The notes: a model not told the origin generated them from the letters alone. Shown: positions 43,556 through 52,325, numbered from the stretch's first letter. The stretch: 64,000 nt of DNA from Streptomyces sp. ISL-100 (GCF_018614615.1 NZ_JAGGOK010000012.1:157056-221055), one strand, 5' to 3'. Made by a program: numbers and translations.

Positions 43556-45096
43556 GCGCTGCCCGGGAGAAGTCCCCGCAGGCGGGGCCACGCTGGACCA
43601 GTCTGCGCCTGCGGCTCGTCGTCGTCTTCGCCCTGGTGGCGCTGACGGCCGCCGTCGCCGCGTCGGGCATCGCGTACTGGCTCAACCGCGAGGCGGTGCT
43701 GACCCGCACCCAGGACGCGGCGCTGAACAACTTCCGGCAGGAGATGCAGAACCGCGCGGCCACGCTGCCGCTGCGGCCGACGCAGCCCGAACTCCAGGCC
43801 GCGGCGACGCAGATGGCGGCCGGCGGCAGCCCCGGCTACAGCGTGCTGCTCGTCGACGAGCGGGAGCCGGGCAAGCCGATCGCGGGCACTTCGGACATCG
43901 ACGCCCTGACGCTCGACGACGTACCGCAGGAGCTTCAGGACGCGGTGAACCGGCGGCAGAAGGTCACGGATGCCAACGAGTTTCCGTACCACCTGTACTG
44001 GGTGCGCATCAGCCCGAAGGGCAAGCCGCCGTCCCTGGTCGCGGGCACGAAGGTGATCGGCGGCGGACCCACCGGTTACATGCTGACCTCCCTGGAGCAG
44101 GAGCGCGACGACCTGAACTCGCTGGCCTGGTCCCTCGCCATCGCCACCGCGCTCGCCCTGCTGGGCTCGGCGCTGCTCGCGCAGGCGGCGGCGACGACCG
44201 TACTCAAGCCCGTGCAGCGGCTCGGGGACGCCGCGCGGCGTCTCGGCGAGGGCCAGCTCGACACCCGGCTGCGAGTGTCGGGGACGGACGAACTGGCCGA
44301 GCTGTCACGGACCTTCAACAAGACCGCGGAGTCGCTGGAGAAAAAGGTCGCGGACATGAGCGCGCGGGAGGAGTCGAGCCGCCGCTTCGTCGCCGACATG
44401 TCGCACGAACTGCGGACCCCGCTGACCGCGATCACCGCCGTGGCGGAGGTCCTTGAGGACGAGGCCGACAACCTCGACCCGATGATCGCGCCCGCCGTAC
44501 ACCTGGTGGTGAGCGAGACGCGCCGGCTCAACGACCTCGTCGAGAACCTGATGGAGGTGACCCGCTTTGACGCGGGTACGGCCCGCCTCGTCCTCGACGA
44601 CGTCGACGTGGCCGACCAGGTGACCGCCTGCATCGACGCCCGCGCGTGGCTGGACGCGGTGGATCTCGACGCCGAGCGCGGCATCATGGCGCGCCTCGAC
44701 CCACGCCGCCTCGACGTCATCCTGGCGAACCTGATCGGAAACGCGCTCAAGCACGGCGGCTCCCCGGTGCGGGTGTCGGTGCGGCCCGTCGACCACGACC
44801 TGCTCATCGAGGTACGGGACCACGGCCCCGGCATCCCCGAGGACGTACTGCCGCATGTCTTCGACCGCTTCTACAAGGCCAGCGCGTCGCGGCCGCGCTC
44901 CGAGGGCAGCGGGCTCGGCCTGTCCATCGCCATGGAGAACGCGCACATTCACGGCGGGGACATCACCGCGGCCAACTCGCCGGAGGGCGGCGCGGTCTTC
45001 GTACTGCGGCTGCCGCTCGACGTGTCACGGTCGGCGGACGACGAAGGTCAAGAGGGCGACGGTTTGAGGGAGGGCGAGGAGTGCGAGGACCAGTGA
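43552..45096 (+). CDS. afsQ2: Sensor histidine kinase AfsQ2
   Basis: A 514-residue membrane kinase. One helix lies at about 21-44, an extracellular sensor domain at 45-190, a second helix at 195-218, then HAMP. HisKA contains the phosphorylated H285 in DMSHELRTPL, and HATPase_c has the N box IGNALKHGG, DHGPGI and GSGLGLSIA. GTG at 43552 overlaps the afsQ1 stop (GTGA), so the two are coupled. It phosphorylates AfsQ1. Its signal is not known. The lipoprotein gene that follows overlaps its 3' end and may take part in sensing. Confidence 0.95.
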   Translation: MSAAREKSPQAGPRWTSLRLRLVVVFALVALTAAVAASGIAYWLNREAVLTRTQDAALNNFRQEMQNRAATLPLRPTQPELQAAATQMAAGGSPGYSVLLVDEREPGKPIAGTSDIDALTLDDVPQELQDAVNRRQKVTDANEFPYHLYWVRISPKGKPPSLVAGTKVIGGGPTGYMLTSLEQERDDLNSLAWSLAIATALALLGSALLAQAAATTVLKPVQRLGDAARRLGEGQLDTRLRVSGTDELAELSRTFNKTAESLEKKVADMSAREESSRRFVADMSHELRTPLTAITAVAEVLEDEADNLDPMIAPAVHLVVSETRRLNDLVENLMEVTRFDAGTARLVLDDVDVADQVTACIDARAWLDAVDLDAERGIMARLDPRRLDVILANLIGNALKHGGSPVRVSVRPVDHDLLIEVRDHGPGIPEDVLPHVFDRFYKASASRPRSEGSGLGLSIAMENAHIHGGDITAANSPEGGAVFVLRLPLDVSRSADDEGQEGDGLREGEECEDQ

Positions 45097-45698
45097 AGCG
45101 CAGGCTGACCCGTTGCGCGGCCCTCGCCGCGCTGTGCGTCGCGCTCGCCGGGTGCGGGATCAGGACCACTTCGGTGCCGGTCGACGCGGGCGCCGCGCCG
45201 TCCCGTGTGCCGTGCGAGCTGCCGCCGCAGGACTCCGCCGGTGAGGCGGCGCCCGGCGTACCGCTCCAGGTGTATCTGGTCTGCGGCGCGCAGCTGGTCT
45301 CGGTGGACCGGGCGGTGCGGATCGCCGAGGAGAAGCTGTCCGACCGGGTGCGGGTCGCGCAGACGCTCCTCGACGAGCTGAAGAAGGAACCGTCGGACGA
45401 GGAGAAGCAGGCAGGTTTCTCCACGGATGTACGGGAGACACTGGCCGTTTCCGGGGCGCGCAAGGGCGATCCCCGGAACACGCTGCGGCTGAGCAGCCAG
45501 CCGGAGGACCTGCCGACGCACGCGCTGGCGCAGATCGTCTGTACGTACGCGGACAGTGCGGCGGCCGGACCCGACCGGTCCGTGCTGCTCGGCGGTCCTT
45601 CCGACGACGCCGTGCGCGGTTACCAGTGCACGGCCGCGCTCAAGGCCCGCCCCGAATCGGTGCTGCCTACGCTGGGTGAGATCCGTCCTTCACGCTGA
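45081..45698 (+). CDS. Lipoprotein of the AfsQ operon
   Basis: A 205-residue lipoprotein. The signal ends in LALAGC-type lipobox (here VALAGCGIRTT), with the lipidated Cys near residue 26. The mature part resembles the GerMN/LpqB-like fold in VPLQVYLVCGAQLVSVDRAV. It overlaps the end of afsQ2, so it is in the same operon; in S. coelicolor the corresponding gene also follows afsQ2. GTG 45081 has GAGGGAGGG 6 nt upstream and is preferred over GTG 45093. It may modulate the AfsQ2 sensor domain outside the cell. Confidence 0.88.
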   Translation: MRGPVKRRLTRCAALAALCVALAGCGIRTTSVPVDAGAAPSRVPCELPPQDSAGEAAPGVPLQVYLVCGAQLVSVDRAVRIAEEKLSDRVRVAQTLLDELKKEPSDEEKQAGFSTDVRETLAVSGARKGDPRNTLRLSSQPEDLPTHALAQIVCTYADSAAAGPDRSVLLGGPSDDAVRGYQCTAALKARPESVLPTLGEIRPSR

Positions 45699-45783
45699 CC
45701 GGGCCGGTCGGCGCGCCTGCCCGGCTCGTCACACTGTCTCTCCAGGCGGAACCGATCCTGCCGGTCCCCGCGTCTTGGGGGGC

Positions 45784-46332
45784 GTGCGTCATGGCTCGGA
45801 CGGCAGCGCCGTCATCCTCCGCTTCCGCGCGGCGGGAGGTTTACTCCTCGCCGCGCATCTGCTGCTCGTCGCGTTACTGACGTTGCGCCCCCTGGACGTC
45901 CCCTGGGTGACCGCACCCAACTTCCAGCCGCTGGCCGGCATCGAGGCGGACCTGGCACTCGGTCCCGCCCGGGCTGCGCGGCGTATCTGCGAGGGACTTC
46001 TGCTGCTGGCGCCGCTGGGCGTACTGCTGCCGATGGCGGGGGGCCGGCTCCAGGTGTCGCCGGTGGCCTCGCTGGCCCGTACGGCCCTGGCCGGGGGACT
46101 GTTCTCGCTGGGGATCGAGCTGCTCCAGACCGGGGTGCCGGGCCGGGTCGTCGATGTGGACTCGCTGCTGCTGAACACGGCCGGGGTGGCGCTGGCGCAT
46201 CTGGCGGTCGTACCGATGGGGCGGGCTCGGCTGCGCCGCATGCAGCGGCGGGTACCGGACCGTGTCCTGCGCCGGGACGAGGCGTCTCAGGGGGCTACCC
46301 CGACGATTCCCAGGGTCGGGATCGCCCCGTAG
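45784..46332 (+). CDS. VanZ family membrane protein
   Basis: A 182-residue membrane protein with four helices and the VanZ-like pattern LLTLRPL at the end of helix 1, NFQPLAGI, then LLLAPLGVLLP and GLFSLGIELLQTGVPGRVVDVDSLLLNTAGVALAHL, which is the family signature (E, and R/D-V-D-LLN-T-G). GTG at 45784 follows GGGGGG. VanZ-like proteins of this kind have no proven role; VanZ itself adds teicoplanin resistance in enterococci, which should not be assumed here. Confidence 0.88.
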   Translation: MRHGSDGSAVILRFRAAGGLLLAAHLLLVALLTLRPLDVPWVTAPNFQPLAGIEADLALGPARAARRICEGLLLLAPLGVLLPMAGGRLQVSPVASLARTALAGGLFSLGIELLQTGVPGRVVDVDSLLLNTAGVALAHLAVVPMGRARLRRMQRRVPDRVLRRDEASQGATPTIPRVGIAP

Positions 46333-46424
46333 AGCGACGCTTTGGGCGGGTCTCGGCGAGCAGTATTGAGGTATCGGGAGGCACACCGGAAGTGACCCCC
46401 GGACCAGCTCACGAGGAGCCCGCC

Positions 46425-46625
46425 ATGACCGCCCTTGTCCGCCCCCGTAACGGCCGAGTGATCGGCGGAGTGTGCGCTGCGCTGGCGCGGCGCTTCGGTA
46501 CCTCGGCGACCACGATGCGAGTGATCTTCGTGGCTTCGTGTCTGCTGCCCGGGCCGCAGTTCCTGGTGTACCTGGCGCTGTGGGTGTTCCTGCCCAGCGA
46601 GAACACCGCGAAGACCGCCTGGTAA
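46425..46625 (+). CDS. PspC domain protein
   Basis: A 66-residue protein covering just one PspC domain: LVRPRNGRVIGGVCAALARRFGTSATTMRVIFVASCLLPGPQFLVYLALWVFLP, including a membrane hairpin. ATG at 46425 follows ACGAGGAGC. PspC-type proteins sit in the membrane and respond to envelope stress. Stands alone, followed by a terminator. Confidence 0.92.
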   Translation: MTALVRPRNGRVIGGVCAALARRFGTSATTMRVIFVASCLLPGPQFLVYLALWVFLPSENTAKTAW

Positions 46626-46654
46626 TTCGGCGTACGACCTTACGACCACGAAGG

Positions 46655-46688
46655 GGCGCGCACCGGAATCGATTCCGGTGCGCGCCCT
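46655..46688. terminator. Perfect 34-bp palindrome, bidirectional terminator
   Basis: GGGCGCGCACCGGAATC at 46655-46671 is followed directly by its reverse complement at 46672-46688. It lies between the pspC-type gene (plus) and the secreted protein gene ending at 46704 (minus). Confidence 0.85.
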
Positions 46689-46703
46689 GGCGCATGCGGT
46701 GTG

Positions 46704-47132
46704 TCAGCCGCCGAGGACGGGCAGCGCGCCCGCCGGCAGCCCGCCGATCAGGCCCTTGACCGGGTCGGCGCTGCGGGCCGCGCCCTTGTGGGCCGCGCCC
46801 TTGTGGGCCGCGCCCTTGTGGGCCGCGCCCTTGCGGGCCCCGCCCTTTCCGCCGCCCGTCGCGGCCTTGGACGCGGCGTCGCCGGCGGTCTTCGGCACCG
46901 TGGTGGCAGCCCCGGTGAGCGCGTTCTCCGCACCGGTCAGCGCCTCGGGAGCTCCGCCGGGGAGCTTGGTGGCCACGCCCTGCACGGGCAGCGTCGTGGT
47001 GGCGGAGCTCAGCGCGCCCAGGTCGGGTACGGCCGGGACGGCCGGCGCCGCGGAGGCGCTGCCGGCGGCGGCAGCGGCGAACGCGGCACCGAGAGCGGCG
47101 ACACCGAGGGTCTTGGCAGCAGACTGCTTCAT
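46704..47132 (-). CDS. Small secreted protein with KGAAH repeats
   Basis: A 142-residue exported protein. The signal peptide is MKQSAAKTLGVAALGAAFAA, ending AGSASA near residue 28. The mature part is Ala/Pro/Leu/Thr-rich, then carries four KGAAH/KGAAR-type units near 108-127 encoded by a 15-bp tandem repeat (46775-46834), and ends GLIGGLPAGALPVLGG. The basic His-containing repeat might bind polyanions or metal. In style it resembles the secreted proteins at 40610 and 55095. Function unknown. Confidence 0.75.
   Translation of the reverse strand: MKQSAAKTLGVAALGAAFAAAAAGSASAAPAVPAVPDLGALSSATTTLPVQGVATKLPGGAPEALTGAENALTGAATTVPKTAGDAASKAATGGGKGGARKGAAHKGAAHKGAAHKGAARSADPVKGLIGGLPAGALPVLGG
46775..46834. 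repeat. 15-bp coding tandem repeat, four copies
   Basis: GGGCCGCGCCCTTGT is repeated at 46775, 46790, 46805 and 46820 (last base of the fourth copy changed). It encodes the KGAAH units of the secreted protein and keeps the frame, so copy number can vary freely. Confidence 0.9.
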
Positions 47133-47208
47133 GAAGAGAACGTCCTCGCAAACGGGGATGGGGAGCGGCTCTGCAAGCTAGCCACGCCCCGACTCCGCCG
47201 CAAACACG

Positions 47209-47246
47209 CGAATGCGGCCGGGAATTGACGTTCCCGGCCGCATTCG
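47209..47246 (-). terminator. Terminator after adenosine deaminase gene
   Basis: CGAATGCGGCCGGGAA at 47209-47224 pairs over 16 bp with 47231-47246; loop TTGACG. It lies 12 bp beyond the add stop codon at 47258. Confidence 0.85.
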
Positions 47247-47257
47247 GTGCGGTGCGC

Positions 47258-48412
47258 TTAACCTCGGGTGGGGGAAGAACCGCTGGTCGTGGCGGTCTGC
47301 CGGAACAGCCATTCGGATTTCAACTCGGCGTATCCGGGCTTGATCACGTCATTGATCATGGCAAGGCGTTCGTCGAAAGGAATGAATGCTGATTTCATCG
47401 CATTGACCGTGAACCACTGCATGTCGTCGAGCGTGTAGCCGAAAGCGTCGATCAGGTGCTCGAACTCGCGGCTCATGCTGGTGCCGCTCATCAGCCTGTT
47501 GTCGGTGTTGACCGTGGTGCGGAAGTGCAGCTTGCGCAGCAGGCCGATGGGGTGCGCGGCGTACGAGTCGGCCGCGCCCGTCTGGAGGTTGGACGTCGGG
47601 CACATCTCCAGCGGGATGCGCTTGTCGCGCACGTACGCGGCGAGGCGGCCCAGCGTGACGCTGCCGTCGGCGGCGACCTCGATGTCGTCGATGATGCGTA
47701 CGCCGTGACCGAGCCGGTCGGCGCCGCACCACTGGAGCGCCTGCCAGATGGAGGGGAGCCCGAAGGCTTCACCGGCGTGGATCGTGAAGTGGTTGTTCTC
47801 GCGCTTGAGGTACTCGAAGGCGTCGAGGTGGCGGGTGGGCGGGAAGCCCGCCTCGGCGCCGGCGATGTCGAAGCCGACGACGCCGTTGCCGCGGTAGCGG
47901 TTGGCCAGCTCGGCGATCTCCAGGGCGCGGGCGGCGTGTCGCATGGCGGTCAGCAGGGCGCCGACGCGGATCCGGTGGCCGTTCGCCTTCGCACGGCGCT
48001 CGCCCTCGCGGAAGCCGTCGGTGACGGCCTCGACGACCTCTTCGAGGGTCAGCCCCTTCTCCAGGTGCTGCTCGGGGGCGTACCGGACCTCGGCGTAGAC
48101 GACGCCGTCCTCGGCGAGGTCCTCGGCGCACTCGGCGGCGACGCGGAAGAGCGCGTCACGCGTCTGCATGACGGCGCAGGTGTGGGCGAAGGTCTCCAGG
48201 TATCGCTCGAGCGATCCGGAGTCGGCGGCCTCGCGGAACCAGATGCCGAGCTTGTCGGCGTCCGTCTCGGGAAGGGCCTGGTAACCCGCCTCGCGGGCGA
48301 GATCGATGATCGTGCCGGGCCGCAGACCACCGTCGAGGTGGTCGTGGAGCAGCACCTTCGGGGCGCGGCGGATCTGGTCCGCGGTGGGCGTGTTGGGGGT
48401 CTCGCTCGTCAT
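47258..48412 (-). CDS. add: Adenosine deaminase
   Basis: A 384-residue zinc hydrolase converting adenosine and deoxyadenosine to inosine and deoxyinosine. Metal ligands are visible in [13 protein letters not shown] (His-x-His), the [10 protein letters not shown] block (His and catalytic Glu) and [11 protein letters not shown] (His); CPTSN lies near residue 275. ATG 48412 is only 6 nt after the minus-strand -10 box TAGAGT (48419-48424), so the message is probably leaderless. The operator palindrome at 48429-48440 overlaps the promoter. Its product feeds the purine nucleoside phosphorylase encoded at 31830. Confidence 0.95.
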   Translation of the reverse strand: MTSETPNTPTADQIRRAPKVLLHDHLDGGLRPGTIIDLAREAGYQALPETDADKLGIWFREAADSGSLERYLETFAHTCAVMQTRDALFRVAAECAEDLAEDGVVYAEVRYAPEQHLEKGLTLEEVVEAVTDGFREGERRAKANGHRIRVGALLTAMRHAARALEIAELANRYRGNGVVGFDIAGAEAGFPPTRHLDAFEYLKRENNHFTIHAGEAFGLPSIWQALQWCGADRLGHGVRIIDDIEVAADGSVTLGRLAAYVRDKRIPLEMCPTSNLQTGAADSYAAHPIGLLRKLHFRTTVNTDNRLMSGTSMSREFEHLIDAFGYTLDDMQWFTVNAMKSAFIPFDERLAMINDVIKPGYAELKSEWLFRQTATTSGSSPTRG

Positions 48413-48428
48413 CTGCGCACTCTAGCGC

Positions 48429-48440
48429 CTACGCGCGTAG
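48429..48440. promoter_or_regulatory. Nucleoside operator 3 (add)
   Basis: CTACGCGCGTAG, on the minus strand ATCTACGCGCGTAGG, the same context as before PNP. It lies 4 bp upstream of the TAGAGT -10 box of add, in the promoter spacer, a position suited to repression. Confidence 0.8.
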
Positions 48441-48514
48441 ATCGCCTCTGTCGATACGTAACAGTGACCGTGCGGACTGGTGGAGTACATCTGTGCTTCT
48501 GAGACTGTTCTGTC

Positions 48515-49294
48515 ATGGCACAGCAAGCAATCCCGGTTTCCGGGGCCGCCCGATTGGGCCGGCCGGTCGGAGCGGCCCGAGTGGCCGGGGGCGGTGACCG
48601 CACGGTGGGCGGCGTGGTCCTGCTCCTCCCCGCCGGTGAACCGATGTCGGCGCGCAGACCGTCGCCGCTGTCGTACGCCGGCGTACGGCCGCTGGCGCGG
48701 AGTCTGGCCGCGGCGGGGCGGGCGGAGGGGCTCGTCGCCCACGTCGTCCGCTACCGCGGCCGCGGCTGGAACGGCTCGGACGCGCGGCTCGCGGCCGATG
48801 CGACGTGGGCGGCGGACGAGGTCGTACGGCGCTACGGCGACGTACCGGTGTGTCTGGCGGGGATCGACATGGGCGGGCGGGCGGCGCTGCACGCGGCGGA
48901 CCACCCGGCCGTGACCTCGGTGCTGGCGGTCGCGCCGTGGCTTCCGGACGACGATGTGGCGGCGGCGGAGGAGCCGGTGAAGCAGCTGGCCGGGCGTCAT
49001 GTGCTGATCGTGCACGGCACGAATGACGAACGTACCGATCCGGAGCTGTCGTACCGGCTGGCGGAGCGGGCGAAGAAGGTCAACCGCGACACGTGCCGCT
49101 TCGAGGTCCACTCGGACGGCCACTCACTGCGCCAGCACCGGCCGGAGGTCCTGGCGCTGGCGCAGGATTTCGTCCTCGGAGCCCTCTTCGGCCGCGGCTT
49201 CGCCCGCCCGGTAGCCGACGCCCTGGCCGCACCGCCACCGCTGGGCTTGCGCATGCCGTTGGCCTCCGGCTTCGGCCACTCGCTACGGCGGTAG
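48515..49294 (+). CDS. Alpha/beta hydrolase-like protein with GIDMGG elbow
   Basis: A 259-residue protein with an alpha/beta hydrolase layout: GGVVLLLPAGEP (first strand), YRGRGWN, the nucleophile elbow VCLAGIDMGGRAAL, VLAVAPWLP, HVLIVHGTNDERTDP (acid strand) and FEVHSDGHSLRQH (possible catalytic His). The elbow reads G-x-D-x-G, so Asp replaces the usual Ser. Asp nucleophiles occur in epoxide hydrolases and dehalogenases, but the rest does not look like these, so it may be catalytically altered. Start ATG 48515. It is divergent from add. Confidence 0.78.
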   Translation: MAQQAIPVSGAARLGRPVGAARVAGGGDRTVGGVVLLLPAGEPMSARRPSPLSYAGVRPLARSLAAAGRAEGLVAHVVRYRGRGWNGSDARLAADATWAADEVVRRYGDVPVCLAGIDMGGRAALHAADHPAVTSVLAVAPWLPDDDVAAAEEPVKQLAGRHVLIVHGTNDERTDPELSYRLAERAKKVNRDTCRFEVHSDGHSLRQHRPEVLALAQDFVLGALFGRGFARPVADALAAPPPLGLRMPLASGFGHSLRR

Positions 49295-49299
49295 CACTC

Positions 49300-49625
49300 C
49301 CGACCGGCTCCCGCTGCGCGGGGCTCTTTCCCCCACCCCGCCCCTTCCCGCTGTGACACTTTGCGGCTCCGCCGCGTGGGGTGGCAAGCCCCCAAGCCCC
49401 CAGACAACACGGACGCCCTGCGGGCGTGTCCTCAAACGCCGGACGGGGGCTGGGTGGTTACCGCAACGCGGGCTGGAGGGTTGCCGCAGGGCCCGGTCTT
49501 GCGGCTCTGGCCGCAAATCCCGCGCCTGCCCTCACATCCAGCCCCTCCGGCGTTTGAGGACCGGGGCCTGGGGCACCCGCCCCAGTTCGGGAAGGGGCGG
49601 GTGGGGAAGAGCCCCGCAGGGCACC
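49300..49625. repeat. Dispersed repeat element, copy C
   Basis: GTGTCCTCAAACGCCGGACG at 49427 and the inverted CCCTCCGGCGTTTGAGGACC near 49546 are followed by the GCCCCAGTTCGGGAAGGGG block at 49580. The arrangement is the same as in copy A at 32.8 kb. It fills the 335-bp gap between the hydrolase and the following gene and contains no gene I can support. Confidence 0.75.
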
Positions 49626-49629
49626 CCCG

Positions 49630-49914
49630 TCACCCTTCCTCGGCCACCTCCGCGACCCACCCGTACGGAAGCTCCGCGCCGTCCAGGGTGATCGCCTCCA
49701 CCGCGCGTGTGCGCGGATCGATGTCGGCCGCGACGCCGGCGCCCTCGTAGCGGGGGTAGCCGGACGCCCCGGTACCGCCAGTCGCTTCCACGACCGCCGT
49801 CCGCAACGTGGACCCATGGTCCGGATGACCGTCCGCATCCGCAGCCCGGGGCTTGATCTCGACCGTATAGCGGGCGGGCGGAGACGGCGGCTGCGGAGTG
49901 GTCGGCGTAGGCAT
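49630..49914 (-). CDS. Hypothetical protein, 94 aa
   Basis: A 94-residue soluble protein. Residues 1-13 are Pro/Thr-rich, then RYTVEIKPR and a compact alpha/beta-looking region ending PYGWVAEVAEEG. No known domain, signal peptide or membrane segment. ATG 49914. It lies between a repeat element and the LysR gene. Function unknown. Confidence 0.6.
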   Translation of the reverse strand: MPTPTTPQPPSPPARYTVEIKPRAADADGHPDHGSTLRTAVVEATGGTGASGYPRYEGAGVAADIDPRTRAVEAITLDGAELPYGWVAEVAEEG

Positions 49915-49989
49915 GGCGTCGACGCTAGCGCCGCCCCCCGCCGTCCGCCCCGTACGACGCGCGCCCCGCGCGACCCTCTGCCGTACGCG

Positions 49990-50943
49990 TCACTCCGGGA
50001 GCAAGTGGCCCCTGCGCGACAGCAGGAAGTGCTTGAAGGCCGCCACCGGCGGTGTGTCCGGGTGGCCGTCCAGCCACGCGACTCCGATCTCGCGTACGGC
50101 GCGCGGGGCCGTCACCGTCAGTTCCCTGACGCCGGGGCGGGCCACCGCCGGGGGCGGCAGCAGGGCGACGCCCAGGCCGGCCGCCACGAGGCCGCGCAGC
50201 GTCTCCGCCTCCTCGCCCTCGAAGGCGACCCGCGGCTTGAAGCCCGCCTCGGCACACAGGTCGTCGGTGATACGACGCAGCCCGTAGCCGGGTTCAAGCG
50301 TGACGAACGCCTCGTCGGCCGCCTCCGCGAGCCGCACGCGCTTTCGTGTGGCCAGGCGGTGGTCGTCCGGAACGACCAGGCGCAGCCGCTGCTCGTCGAT
50401 GCGGCGGGCGACCAGGTCGGGGGCGTCGGGGACGGGGGAGGTCAGGCAGAGGTCGAGGTCGCCGGCGCGCAGCCGCTCGATCATGGCTTCGCCGTAGTTC
50501 TGTACGAGCTGGAAGCGGACCTTGGGATGGTCGGCGCGGAAGGCGCGGATCAAGCCGGGGACGGTTTCCGAGCCCATGGTGTGCAGGAAGCCGAAGGCGA
50601 CCTTGCCGGTCGCGGGGTCGGCGTCGGCCCGTACCGACTCCGCCGCCCGCTCGACCTCCGCCAGTGCACGCTCGACCGTCGTGAGGAAGGTGCGGCCGGC
50701 GGGGGTGAGGGCGACCGTGCGGCCCTTGCGGGCGAACAGGGCGACGCCCAGGTCCTCCTCCAGCCTGACCATGGCGCGCGAAAGCGTCGACTGCGGGACG
50801 CCCAACTCGTGCGCCGCGCGCGTGACGTGCTCGTGGCGGGCGACCGCCGCGAAGTGGGCGAGGCGCGGCGCGAGTACCTGCTGAATGTCTTCTTCGTAAC
50901 TGCTGGGTGACAGGCGGGGCCGTGAGCTCGGGTTATGCAGCAT
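49990..50943 (-). CDS. LysR family regulator
   Basis: A LysR-type regulator (317 residues from ATG 50943; in-frame ATGs at 50967 and 50979 are possible). The N-terminal helix-turn-helix reads LAHFAAVARHEHVTRAAHELGVPQSTLSRAMVRLEEDLGVALFARKGRTVALTPAG. The substrate-binding domain has FGFLHTMGSETVPGLIRAF and the usual two-lobe pattern. It is divergent from an MFS transporter gene that starts 62 bp away, and most probably controls it. The inducer is unknown. Confidence 0.9.
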   Translation of the reverse strand: MLHNPSSRPRLSPSSYEEDIQQVLAPRLAHFAAVARHEHVTRAAHELGVPQSTLSRAMVRLEEDLGVALFARKGRTVALTPAGRTFLTTVERALAEVERAAESVRADADPATGKVAFGFLHTMGSETVPGLIRAFRADHPKVRFQLVQNYGEAMIERLRAGDLDLCLTSPVPDAPDLVARRIDEQRLRLVVPDDHRLATRKRVRLAEAADEAFVTLEPGYGLRRITDDLCAEAGFKPRVAFEGEEAETLRGLVAAGLGVALLPPPAVARPGVRELTVTAPRAVREIGVAWLDGHPDTPPVAAFKHFLLSRRGHLLPE

Positions 50944-51005
50944 GGGATTGATTATCGCGGGTTTGTGCATTGGACGCATGAAGCGGCTGTGTCTACGTTC
51001 GATGC

Positions 51006-52325
51006 ATGCCTCCTGCCAGTACCAAGGCGTCCACCACCCATGTGGACGCCGACGCCGTTGTTGACATTGACACCGACTCCCGTCTCGCCCCCTCCGCGCC
51101 CGGCTACCGCCGGATGAGCTTCGCGCTCTTCGCCGCCGGGGTCGCGACGTTCGCCCTCCTCTACGCCACCCAGGCGCTGCTGCCGCTGATCTCCGCCGAC
51201 TTCGGCGCGAGCGCGAGCGCCGCCAGCTGGACCGTCTCGGCCGCCACGGGTGCGCTGGCCCTGTTCGTACTGCCGATGAGCGCGCTCTCGGAGCGCTTCG
51301 GGCGCAGCCGGATGATGACGGTCTCGCTGACGGTCGCCGTCGCGGTCGGCCTGCTGGTTCCGTTCGCGCCCTCGCTGGAGTGGCTGGTGGCGCTGCGCGC
51401 GGTGCAGGGCGCCGCGCTGGCCGGTGTGCCGGCCTCCGCGATGGCCTTTCTGGCGGAGGAGGTACGGCCGAAGGCGCTGGTCGGAGCGATCGGACTGTTC
51501 GTGGCGGGCAACTCCATCGGCGGGATGAGCGGCCGCATCGTCACCGGCTGGGCGGCCCAGCTGTGGGACTGGCGCGCGGCGCTGGCCGCCGTCGGCCTGA
51601 TGTCCGTGGTGTGCGTGGTGGTGTTCTGGCTGATGCTGCCGAAGGCCCGCCACTTCACGCCCGGTTCGCTGAACCCCCTGGCGCTGGCGAAGACGGTCCG
51701 CGGTCACCTGGCCGACCCACTGCTGCTGCGCCTGTACGCGATCGGCGCGCTCTTCATGACGGTCTTCGGCGCGGTCTACACGGTGATCGGCTACCGGCTG
51801 GTCGAGGCTCCCTTCAGCCTCCCGCAAGGCGTCATCGGGTCTGTGTTCCTGGTGTATCTCGTCGGTACGGTCTCCTCTGCGGCGGCCGGAAAGCTGGTCG
51901 CCCGCCTGGGCCGCCGGGGTGCGCTGTACCTGGCGGTGTCGACGACGGCGGCCGGTCTGCTGCTGTCGGTGGCCGACGCGCTGGCGGCCGTCCTGGCGGG
52001 CCTGGTGCTGATCACCGCCGGGTTCTTCGCGGGGCACGCGGTGGCGTCGTCCTCGGTGAGCCGTACGGCGAAGACCGGCCGGGCGCAGGCATCCGCGCTC
52101 TACCAGTCGGCGTACTACCTGGGCAGCAGCGTCGGCGGCACGCTCGGCGCGGTGGCCTTCCACGCCGGGGGCTGGGCGGGGACCGTGCTCCTCGGGCTGG
52201 TCGCGGTGCTCGGGGTCGTATCGATCACGCTGTACGGCACCCGGGTCGCCCGGGTCGAACAGCGGCAGCTCGTGGCGCTGCGGACGAGCCGGCCGAGTCT
52301 CACGGGTGGCGTCGCGCGCGTCTGA
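51006..52325 (+). CDS. MFS transporter (YnfM-like exporter)
   Basis: A 439-residue major facilitator with 12 predicted helices and a charged 35-residue N-terminus. The loop after helix 2 has ALSERFGRSRMM, the MFS motif A, repeated in weaker form later (GKLVARLGRRGALYL). Segments such as FALLYATQALLPLISADFG at the start place it near the YnfM/arabinose-efflux group. ATG 51006. Divergent from the LysR gene that probably regulates it. Substrate unknown. Confidence 0.9.
   Translation: MPPASTKASTTHVDADAVVDIDTDSRLAPSAPGYRRMSFALFAAGVATFALLYATQALLPLISADFGASASAASWTVSAATGALALFVLPMSALSERFGRSRMMTVSLTVAVAVGLLVPFAPSLEWLVALRAVQGAALAGVPASAMAFLAEEVRPKALVGAIGLFVAGNSIGGMSGRIVTGWAAQLWDWRAALAAVGLMSVVCVVVFWLMLPKARHFTPGSLNPLALAKTVRGHLADPLLLRLYAIGALFMTVFGAVYTVIGYRLVEAPFSLPQGVIGSVFLVYLVGTVSSAAAGKLVARLGRRGALYLAVSTTAAGLLLSVADALAAVLAGLVLITAGFFAGHAVASSSVSRTAKTGRAQASALYQSAYYLGSSVGGTLGAVAFHAGGWAGTVLLGLVAVLGVVSITLYGTRVARVEQRQLVALRTSRPSLTGGVARV

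Noticed and set aside
45784..46332. Glycopeptide-resistance VanZ
   Set aside because: Only the broad VanZ-like membrane domain is present, without other van genes; resistance cannot be inferred.
46775..46834. CRISPR-like array
   Set aside because: The 15-bp units are contiguous and lie inside a secreted-protein gene, encoding KGAAH.
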